Shown in pieces: positions 1-4,298 of a stretch of 7,056 nt of DNA. Position 1 is the stretch's first letter; the number at the start of each line of letters is the position of its first letter. The DNA lies in NCBI GenBank assembly GCA_947372405.1, contig CANBTO010000259.1, forward strand, positions 1 through 7,056, given 5' to 3'. The notes beneath the pieces are model-generated. The model did not search any database. It saw only the letters and a list, made by a program, of their open reading frames with translations, and was not told the DNA's origin. This DNA is from Verrucomicrobiaceae bacterium (GTDB lineage: Bacteria > Verrucomicrobiota > Verrucomicrobiae > Verrucomicrobiales > Akkermansiaceae). The position numbers and the translations under genes were made by a program.

Positions 1-203
1 GCGAGGCAGGCCTCGCGCGAGGGATCGCTGTGGAGGAGCTTGCCGGTGGAGGCGCAGCGGACCTTCCAGAGTTGGGTGCGTTCACAGAAGCGGATGTCCG
101 TGGCCCGGAAGACGGTGAGTCTGCCGAGCGCACGAAGATCGATCGCTTCAGTGTAGAGGCAGTCGATGTGACCGCCGGGGTTGAAGCGAAGGGTTTGGCT
201 CAT
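1..203 (-). CDS. Small protein of unknown function, partial (C-terminus beyond the left edge)
   Basis: Reading leftward from ATG at 203, 67 complete codons are open to the window edge with no stop. The start is well supported by a near-ideal Shine-Dalgarno AAGGAGG (220-214), 10 nt upstream, which lies inside the last codons of the preceding DUF2997 gene. The N-terminus reads MSQTLRFNPGGHIDCLYTEA, followed by a stretch with IDLRALGRLTVFRATDIRF and then WKVRCASTGKLLHSDPS. This composition is that of a real globular protein, with beta-strand-like alternation. I recognise no domain. It is third in the DUF1257-DUF2997 block, starting 3 nt after the DUF2997 stop, so it is almost certainly co-translated with it. 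No cysteine cluster, membrane segment or signal peptide is visible in the part seen. Existence is confident; function is unknown. Confidence 0.8.
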   Translation of the reverse strand, partial: MSQTLRFNPGGHIDCLYTEAIDLRALGRLTVFRATDIRFCERTQLWKVRCASTGKLLHSDPSREACL

Positions 204-206
204 AGC

Positions 207-416
207 TTACGAGCCTCCTTCGCCTCCGAGTTGTTGGTGGTTGCTCTGTCGGTTGGATTGCCGCCAGAAGTCAGGTTTGCGGGTTCGATCCCGTGGTTTG
301 CCGAGAGCGTCCTCGATGGCCTTGGTCGCGGCTTCGCAGCCTTTGCCTTGGAATCCTTCGGCCTCGACGGTGATGTCTCCAGATGGAGACACGCGGACGT
401 GGATGCGGCGGCTCAC
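207..416 (-). CDS. DUF2997 domain-containing protein
   Basis: A 69-residue protein starting at GTG 416. The start is fixed by a strong ribosome site, GAAGGAGGTT (430-421), 4 nt ahead, and by the 4-nt GTGA overlap with the stop of the DUF1257 gene. The N-terminus reads MSRRIHVRVSPSGDITVEAE, followed by GFQGKGCEAATKAIEDALGK. This matches the DUF2997 pattern: a beta-hairpin of the form 'hxVxVSPxGxhxVEaxGhxGxxCxxAT' and then a helix. Cys27 sits in the conserved G-x-x-C-x-x-A-T position. The last ~20 residues (WRQSNRQSNHQQLGGEGGS) look like a polar, disordered tail. DUF2997 genes are known companions of DUF1257/Ycf35 genes in cyanobacteria and elsewhere, and the same pairing is seen here. The biochemical role is unknown. 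Larger frames across this locus that start upstream are read-through without a ribosome site. Confidence 0.85.
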   Translation of the reverse strand: MSRRIHVRVSPSGDITVEAEGFQGKGCEAATKAIEDALGKPRDRTRKPDFWRQSNRQSNHQQLGGEGGS

Positions 417-802
417 AGCGAACCTCCTTCCAGGGTGAGCAGGATCGAGCCATCGGCTTCGACCCGGCGGGTGCTGCGCAGTCCGCGTGAACGGGCTTCG
501 CGCATCGTTTTGTGGACACCGTAGGATTGCAGCAGTCGGCCGTAGCCGATGCCGACTTCCTTGGCAACGTGCCCGTCCCACCAGTCGGTGGTCAGGCCGT
601 AGCTGCCGTCTTTCTCCGGCGAAGGATCGACGGCGATGTCGTAGGGGCCTTTGAGCTGGATGACATGCGGAGCCTTGCGTGTGACGCCCGCGTAGCCCCG
701 GCAACTGGCGTTGGGCAGGAACTTGAAGCCCATCTCGACGCAGGCGTCGTTGAGGGCATCGAGATCCCGGATCTGGGTCTGGATGGTGGTGAAGTGGGAC
801 AT
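413..802 (-). CDS. DUF1257 (Ycf35-like) domain-containing protein
   Basis: A 129-residue protein starting MSHFTTIQTQIRDLDALNDA, the diagnostic N-terminus of the DUF1257 family, which includes plastid and cyanobacterial Ycf35. Further family features are a CRGYAG turn near residue 34, then HVIQLKGPYDIAV, and the block WWDGHVAKEVGIGYGRLLQSYG near residues 73-92. The C-terminus (GSILLTLEGGSL) is a final strand. Family function is not established. The ATG at 802 is preceded by CGCAATCCACC with no Shine-Dalgarno, unlike the two genes behind it, which have perfect ones. It is first in its block, 310 bp beyond the terminator of the preceding genes, so it should have its own promoter, but I could not identify convincing -35/-10 boxes. 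Its stop overlaps the DUF2997 start by 4 nt. The family call is firm; the role is unknown. Confidence 0.9.
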   Translation of the reverse strand: MSHFTTIQTQIRDLDALNDACVEMGFKFLPNASCRGYAGVTRKAPHVIQLKGPYDIAVDPSPEKDGSYGLTTDWWDGHVAKEVGIGYGRLLQSYGVHKTMREARSRGLRSTRRVEADGSILLTLEGGSL

Positions 803-857
803 GGTGGATTGCGTTATTGGTTATTTGTTAGAAGTGATTCGTGATCCGGCGTCGTCG

Positions 858-875
858 TTGACTATGCCGGGTCAA
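858..875. promoter_or_regulatory. Inverted repeat TTGAC-N8-GTCAA upstream of the DUF1257 gene
   Basis: TTGACTATGCCGGGTCAA has perfect 5-bp arms around an 8-bp spacer, 56-73 bp upstream of the DUF1257 ATG. Arms of this size and spacing fit a dimeric regulator's operator, but could also arise by chance. On the minus strand the arm also reads TTGACC, a fair -35 box, yet no -10 lies at 16-18 bp. Regulatory function is inference only. Confidence 0.3.
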
Positions 876-885
876 AATGCACGAG

Positions 886-916
886 GGGCGGCTCTTCCGG
901 ATTGGAGGAACCGCCC
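886..916 (-). repeat. Hairpin GGGCGG..TTCC / GGAACCGCCC upstream of the DUF1257 gene
   Basis: Left arm GGGCGG (886-891) plus TTCC (895-898) pairs with GGAACCGCCC (907-916), giving 10 bp interrupted by a 3-nt bulge and an 8-nt loop. In either orientation no T-run follows directly, so it is not a standard terminator. On the minus strand it lies 84-114 nt upstream of the DUF1257 start and could form in a 5' leader if transcription begins above it. Its function is unknown. Confidence 0.35.
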
Positions 917-1112
917 TTCGCGTGGAGTCAGCGGGGATGTTTGGAGTCAGGTGGGGAAGTTGCTTCGGAGGTGGTGAGATTGGCGGGTCGAGTGGATGTG
1001 GTTTTGGGAGAAATAGGATTGGTTGGAAAATCAGGCTGCTGGAACGAAGTGGGCGTGTCGGGTGATGTGGATGACGTGTTAGAGAAAGGTTCGGTGCGGA
1101 TTCAGGGGCACG

Positions 1113-1145
1113 AAAAAGCCCGCCGGGTTTGTGGCCGGGCGGGCT
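1113..1145 (-). terminator. Rho-independent terminator of the DUF3150/metallopeptidase block
   Basis: On the minus strand AGCCCGCCCGG (1145-1135) pairs with CCGGCGGGCT (1126-1117) as a 10-bp GC-rich stem with one bulged C and an 8-nt loop (CCACAAAC). It is followed directly by a run of Ts (TTTTT, 1117-1113) and then CG. It begins 35 nt past the TGA of the HEWAH protein. This is the clearest terminator in the window and separates the two minus-strand blocks. Confidence 0.88.
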
Positions 1146-1180
1146 GGAAGTGGCTTTTGGATGCGGCGCTGGAGGGTGGC

Positions 1181-1750
1181 TCAGGAGAGCCCGGAAATCC
1201 TTCCCGCCATCCACTCGACGAACTGCCATTTGCGGGCGATGGCGGGTTTGCAGGTCGGGCGCAGCGGTAGTCGCCCCTTGTGGCGCAGATAGAAATGAAA
1301 CGTCTCCGCAAAGTCCTCACACGGGCTTGCGGCGGCGTATGGGGTGAGATGGTGACTGGGGTCGTAGGCGCGCAAGGGAACATGCGTGTCGTAGTGACCG
1401 CCAAAGGTGCGCACGAAACGTCTGGTTTCTACCAGTTCGTAGCAGCGGTCCGCCAGCGCATGCGCCCATTCGTGGCGCAACACGTCGGTCAGGCGCGTGT
1501 GGTGGCCGCTGATGAAATCGGACAAATGCGCTCCGGTCACCGCCGGGATGTAGATGTCGGCCTCGGGTTGGAACCAGCCGTAGCAGGCGTAGGAAACGGG
1601 AACGAGCCAGACGTCCACATCGTCCAGTTCGTCGGCCCAGAGCCCGAGTTGCTCCATTTCAGCGGTGACCTGACAGTTCGCTTTGATGAGGTCCGCGAGT
1701 GTGATGATGTGTCGGTGGAGACGCCGGGGTGTTTTGCGTGTGTAGGGCAT
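1181..1750 (-). CDS. Putative zinc metallopeptidase with HEWAH and EDFAET motifs
   Basis: A 189-residue protein. LRHEWAHALADR (His93, Glu94, His97) is a canonical HExxH zinc/catalytic motif. About 50 residues on, SPCEDFAETFHFYLRH (Glu145, Glu149) has the E-D-x-A-E-T form seen in the second helix of gluzincin-like and putative zinc-binding metallopeptidases, where an acidic residue gives the third ligand. No signal peptide or membrane helix is present, so it is probably cytoplasmic. The start is ambiguous. ATG 1750 overlaps the preceding gene by 92 nt but keeps a plausible helix (ITLADLIKANCQVTAEMEQL). ATG 1657 (158 residues) sits one base after that gene's stop (TGAAATG). Neither has a good Shine-Dalgarno. 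I prefer 1750 because the N-terminal residues look like real protein. A terminator follows. The substrate is unknown. Confidence 0.82.
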   Translation of the reverse strand: MPYTRKTPRRLHRHIITLADLIKANCQVTAEMEQLGLWADELDDVDVWLVPVSYACYGWFQPEADIYIPAVTGAHLSDFISGHHTRLTDVLRHEWAHALADRCYELVETRRFVRTFGGHYDTHVPLRAYDPSHHLTPYAAASPCEDFAETFHFYLRHKGRLPLRPTCKPAIARKWQFVEWMAGRISGLS

Positions 1751-2318
1751 GGCGTGCGGGGCGGGTTGAGGTCATCCGGGAAAGTCCGTGTTCCCAGCAG
1801 CAGTCCCATAGTTTGGCGAGATCCCCGGGCGGAGGTTGCGCGAAATCGCCGTGGGCATACATCAGGCCAATCAGCTCGCAGAAGCGTTCCTCGCCGCCGG
1901 CACGCGCGCCATACCAGGAAGGCTGTCCCTTCGGACGGTGCGGGCCGGACGCCCACGAGAAAAGGTGGGTCCCCGCTGTCTTCCACGATTCGCTTTTGTG
2001 AATAGCGTCGTAGTTCCCGGGTTGTGGTTCGCCGAACGCTTCTCTGAAACATTTCCAGCGGAGCGGCCGGTGGGTGGCCCACAGGACATGGCCGATTTCA
2101 TGCATCGCGAACCAGTTGCGGATGAAGGAGGTCGGGTAGCGGCCCATGTTGAGGTGCAGCTCGCCGCCGAATCCTGTGACATAGGAGCCGCCGATTCGTC
2201 CTTTCTCCGGCAGATGCGCCGTCAGCTTGAAGTCAGGCACGCGGATGTCGCAGGACTTCAGATAAGCCACCGCATCACGCACTGCCTTCTTCGCTGTCGT
2301 TTCAGGTGAGTGGTTCAT
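1659..2318 (-). CDS. Putative metallopeptidase-like protein with HEIGHVLWATH motif
   Basis: A 219-residue protein. FAMHEIGHVLWATH (His73, Glu74, His77, His83) is HExxH followed by a third His at the metzincin spacing HExxHxxxxxH, but with Trp where metzincins usually have Gly. Further on, GEERFCELIGLMYAHG (Glu144, Glu148) resembles the second acidic helix of gluzincin-type enzymes, so the third ligand is uncertain. There is no secretion signal. ATG 2318 is chosen because the frame upstream runs back through the intergenic hairpin into the DUF3150 gene. The leader CTCAACCCAATCCACCACC has no Shine-Dalgarno. A weak -10-like GATAAT lies 19 nt upstream of the ATG, so an extra internal promoter is possible. 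The last ~30 residues (HTQNTPASPPTHHHTRGPH region) are low-complexity and overlap the next gene, so the functional domain probably ends near residue 185. No specific family was recognised. Confidence 0.8.
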   Translation of the reverse strand: MNHSPETTAKKAVRDAVAYLKSCDIRVPDFKLTAHLPEKGRIGGSYVTGFGGELHLNMGRYPTSFIRNWFAMHEIGHVLWATHRPLRWKCFREAFGEPQPGNYDAIHKSESWKTAGTHLFSWASGPHRPKGQPSWYGARAGGEERFCELIGLMYAHGDFAQPPPGDLAKLWDCCWEHGLSRMTSTRPARHALHTQNTPASPPTHHHTRGPHQSELSGHR

Positions 2319-2347
2319 GGTGGTGGATTGGGTTGAGATTATCAGCA

Positions 2348-2377
2348 GCCCGGCGGAAGCGCAAACTCCCACCGGGC
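2348..2377 (-). repeat. Intergenic hairpin between the DUF3150 and HEIGH-protein genes
   Basis: On the minus strand GCCCGGTGG (2377-2369) pairs with CCGCCGGGC (2356-2348), giving 9 bp with one T-G wobble and a 12-nt loop. It fills most of the 79-bp gap after the DUF3150 stop. No T-tract follows (TGCTGATAAT), so a full intrinsic terminator is unlikely. A processing, stability or attenuation element that tunes expression between the two genes is possible. Confidence 0.4.
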
Positions 2378-2397
2378 CACCGGATGTGTTGTTAGGA

Positions 2398-3420
2398 TCA
2401 GCCGACCGCCGCCAGTCTGCGCGTGCCCATCTGCCCGAAGCGGGAGATGACTTCGCGCGCATCGGCGCGGGCCAGTTGCACGGCGTTTTCACGGAGGCGT
2501 GACAGGCCTTCGGTTAGGGATGCCATCGCCCCGCTGTCGTTGCGGTAGTCCTCGGCGCTGCGGGTGAGCAGGTCGCGGCGGAAGCGTTCGAGCGTCTGCT
2601 CTAACTGCTGGTCGCCGGCGAAGTTCAGGCTGCGGAAGCTGTCGATGAACGTGGTGAGGCGATTGAGCGTACGTTGGTGAACGCCGTTCTCAGATCCGTC
2701 GATGGTGGCAAGCACCTCACTGGCGAGACGTGCGGTTTCCTCGCGCATGCTGGCGACGCTTTCACGGATGAATCCGTCGAGGTCGGATTGCAGGCGGCGT
2801 GACGCATCCTCGGCGATGCGGCGGCGGTCGTCCGCCACTTCGAGTTGCTCCATGCCTTCGGCCACTTCCAGACGGATGCTGTCGGGCGCGGCGATCTGGA
2901 ACAAGCGGGTCTCGAAGGCGAAACGCTTGGCGATGTCCCCGGCGGGCGGGAACGATTGTTCGATGGTGGCGATCAGGCGCTCGGCGCTGCCGTTCATGTG
3001 GCGGGCGGCCTCGCGCCATTCGGTCATCGCGTTTTCACGCAGCGGAGAATACCCGGCGACAAATTCGAGCGTGGCTTCGCGGAACTCGTCGCGCAACTTG
3101 TCGAGCTTGTCGGTGAGATCACCGAGACGGGGGTTGGGCACGAAGCGACCGATGCCGCCCAGGAATGGGAAGCTGGAGCTTTCGACGGTGGCCTGCACCC
3201 GGGATTCAATCAGGGCGAAAGCTTGCAAGGCGTCGCGCGGGATCAGGCGTTTGTGACCAAGTTGGATGAGCCGGTCGGAGACGTGTGCGGGATCGAGCCC
3301 GAGGTCTTCGGGATTGAGACGTTTGCAACCACGCCAGTAACGGACGGAGGTGGAGACGAGGACTCCACGGCGGCATACGGCGTCGAGGAGGGATTGGTTT
3401 TGAGCATGGTTTGGATTCAT
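2398..3420 (-). CDS. DUF3150 domain-containing protein
   Basis: A 340-residue soluble protein. The N-terminal region has SVRYWRGCKRL (25-35), GLDPAHVSDRLIQLGHKRL (41-59) and FPFLGGIGRFVPN (84-96), followed by a helical segment with the EWREAAR...ERLIATIEQSFP pattern (134-158). Together these are typical of DUF3150 proteins from Verrucomicrobia and related genomes. Residues ~185-330 are rich in Glu/Arg/Leu heptads (GMEQLEVADDRRRIAEDASR) and likely form long coiled coils. There is no signal peptide, catalytic motif or nucleotide-binding loop. DUF3150 genes are often neighbours of MoxR-type AAA ATPases and VWA proteins, which suggests a structural partner in such a machine; that is inference, and no ATPase is in view. 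The ATG at 3420 has the leader CCAACCCCAATTCATACACC without a Shine-Dalgarno. It is first of its block in this window, and a palindrome lies 32-46 nt upstream. Confidence 0.88.
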   Translation of the reverse strand: MNPNHAQNQSLLDAVCRRGVLVSTSVRYWRGCKRLNPEDLGLDPAHVSDRLIQLGHKRLIPRDALQAFALIESRVQATVESSSFPFLGGIGRFVPNPRLGDLTDKLDKLRDEFREATLEFVAGYSPLRENAMTEWREAARHMNGSAERLIATIEQSFPPAGDIAKRFAFETRLFQIAAPDSIRLEVAEGMEQLEVADDRRRIAEDASRRLQSDLDGFIRESVASMREETARLASEVLATIDGSENGVHQRTLNRLTTFIDSFRSLNFAGDQQLEQTLERFRRDLLTRSAEDYRNDSGAMASLTEGLSRLRENAVQLARADAREVISRFGQMGTRRLAAVG

Positions 3421-3451
3421 GGTGTATGAATTGGGGTTGGTGTTGAGGGAA

Positions 3452-3466
3452 GAAACACGTGGTTTC
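3452..3466. promoter_or_regulatory. Palindromic site GAAACACGTGGTTTC upstream of the DUF3150 gene
   Basis: A CACGTG core is flanked by GAAA and TTTC with one extra base on one side, so it is nearly a perfect palindrome. It lies 32-46 bp upstream of the DUF3150 ATG, where an operator would be expected. No confident -35/-10 pair was found around it. Function is inference. Confidence 0.35.
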
Positions 3467-3542
3467 TATCAATTCCTCATGACACGGGGTGGGGCGAAAT
3501 TCCGCCGGTGCGCGTGGTCGCGGGCATCACGGTCTTGCTTTT

Positions 3543-3571
3543 CCTGCGGCTGCCGCCGAACTTGCCGCAGG
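3543..3571. promoter_or_regulatory. Inverted repeat CCTGCGGC-N13-GCCGCAGG over the yecH-like promoter
   Basis: Perfect 8-bp arms at 3543-3550 and 3564-3571 are separated by 13 bp. The right arm covers most of the -35 box (TTGCCG, 3562-3567) of the promoter for the downstream metal-binding protein. The position suits a repressor operator. No T-run follows on either strand, so it is not a terminator. A role in control of the YecH-like gene is inferred from location. Confidence 0.5.
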
Positions 3572-3590
3572 ACGCTCTCACCCGTATAAT
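3562..3590 (+). promoter_or_regulatory. Sigma-70-type promoter giving a leaderless mRNA
   Basis: TTGCCG (3562-3567) and a perfect TATAAT (3585-3590) are separated by exactly 17 bp. The ATG of the YecH-like protein begins at 3598, 7 nt after the -10 box, which is where transcription normally starts. The transcript should therefore begin at or next to the start codon. No Shine-Dalgarno is present, as expected for a leaderless message. Confidence 0.72.
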
Positions 3591-3597
3591 CCCAATC

Positions 3598-3846
3598 ATG
3601 ACAGACGCCATCGCCATCCACGGACACGACATCATCGACCTTGTCGCTACCTATCCGGACGGCATCCGCCTGAGCCAGTTGATGGAAATCGTGAGCGAGG
3701 GTTACGGGCGGCATGTAACCTTCCACACCGGCTCGGCGATGGGCATGGATCTGGACGGCCTGCTCCGCTTCCTGGAGGCCCGGGACAAGGTGCGGATTAC
3801 GAGCGGCGTGGTGTATCCGGGTGGCTCGCCGGCGTGTGAGCATTGA
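3598..3846 (+). CDS. YecH family (DUF2492) metal-binding protein
   Basis: An 82-residue protein. The N-terminal IHGHDIIDLV, the central TFHTGSAMGMDLDGLLRFLEAR and the final ACEH match the order and spacing of the YecH family (IHGHEVL ... FHTCSAEGM...FLxxxGK ... CxH), small proteins thought to bind metal through His/Cys. The His residues at 8 and 10, the central His and the C-terminal Cys-x-His are kept. The family's central Cys (FHTCSA) is Gly here. A longer frame from 3508 exists, but its first 30 residues run through the promoter. ATG 3598 is preferred because TATAAT ends 7 nt before it and family homology starts there. It stands alone, divergent from the DUF3150 gene. Its cellular role is unknown. 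Confidence 0.85.
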   Translation: MTDAIAIHGHDIIDLVATYPDGIRLSQLMEIVSEGYGRHVTFHTGSAMGMDLDGLLRFLEARDKVRITSGVVYPGGSPACEH

Positions 3847-4298
3847 AGAAGGCGATTCCGGAACCGTTCAATAGTGACTGACTACAAGGCTAGGAACTTG
3901 CCCTTGGAGTGAAGGCCGTTGAAAGAGCCGGTGGTCGGAACGGAGGGCTGGAAATGTGGATTGGCTCCTAATAAACCAGATGCCCGCCAAGAATCCGCAA
4001 CCAAAAGAAATCTTGGCAAAGCGATCCGGAAAGCTAAGTTTGCCAGATTGGTTTGCCCTTCAAAATTTCGGAAACCGCCAGAACCCGGCATCCCTGCCTT
4101 ACTTCAACTTCCTCAACGGAATACTTTTCAATGATAGCTTTATGACCATCTGCCGCGGCGCAGATGCGGCGGATGTTTCAAGCCAAGACCGCAACTTGCC
4201 CACCACCCAGACTGATCCATACCACGACGGCCTGTTCAACCTTGTCTTCAAATAGCCCTTCGCCCACATCCCGCTCTGCGAGCCCTACCCACACACTC
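3847..4298. other. Gene-poor region between the YecH-like gene and the secreted metalloprotease
   Basis: About 450 bp without an intact gene. No intrinsic terminator follows the YecH-like gene, and no convincing promoter or Shine-Dalgarno precedes the metalloprotease, although its promoter must lie here unless transcription starts further up. A plus-strand open frame at 3956-4255 has no ribosome site. Its 3' end carries the apparent gene remnant annotated separately. Confidence 0.5.
4140..4285 (+). pseudogene. Possible remnant of a gene 3' end with the Verrucomicrobia-type C-terminal tail
   Basis: The frame through 4214-4246 reads [11 protein letters not shown], nearly identical to [11 protein letters not shown] in the tail of the intact secreted protein downstream. 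By eye 26 of 33 bases match between 4214-4246 and 6468-6500. Just past this the frame reads FK, then a TAG stop (4253-4255), then PFAHIP, where the tail consensus is (E/K)YAFGLNP. This fits a TAT/TAC codon mutated to TAG plus one inserted codon. Upstream, [10 protein letters not shown] resembles GDAADNAD before the same tail. The likely origin is the decayed 3' end of a paralogue or a partial duplication. Chance similarity is not excluded because the match is short. Confidence 0.35.

Larger units (their letters stand above)
803..1112. other. Gene-free spacer between the two minus-strand blocks
   Basis: This stretch of about 310 bp separates the terminator of the upstream block from the DUF1257 start. 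A minus-strand open frame across it (828-1229) reads as proline/serine/histidine-rich low-complexity sequence and is not credible. It holds two inverted repeats (858-875 and 886-916), annotated separately, close to the DUF1257 gene. It should contain the DUF1257 promoter, but no consensus sigma-70 boxes stand out. The rest, 917-1112, shows nothing I can assign. Confidence 0.6.

Noticed and set aside
30..524. Plus-strand open frame of 164 codons
   Set aside because: It is antisense to three coupled minus-strand genes with strong ribosome sites and family matches.
828..1229. Minus-strand open frame of 133 codons in the spacer
   Set aside because: Its composition is proline/serine/histidine-rich low complexity, it crosses the terminator hairpin and the end of the HEWAH gene, and it has no ribosome site.
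1280..2005. Plus-strand open frame of 241 codons
   Set aside because: It lies antisense to the two metallopeptidase genes, whose HExxH motifs show the true strand. Its translation has no recognisable domain.
2845..3429. Plus-strand open frame of 194 codons
   Set aside because: It mirrors the DUF3150 gene on the opposite strand; long antisense frames are expected in GC-rich DNA.
3508..3597. Longer start for the YecH-like protein
   Set aside because: These 30 codons run through the inverted repeat and the -35/-10 boxes, and family homology begins at Met 3598.
3956..4255. A 99-codon plus-strand gene
   Set aside because: It has no Shine-Dalgarno and no recognised domain, and its only recognisable part is the tail-like remnant near its end. 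It is kept only as part of a possible pseudogene.
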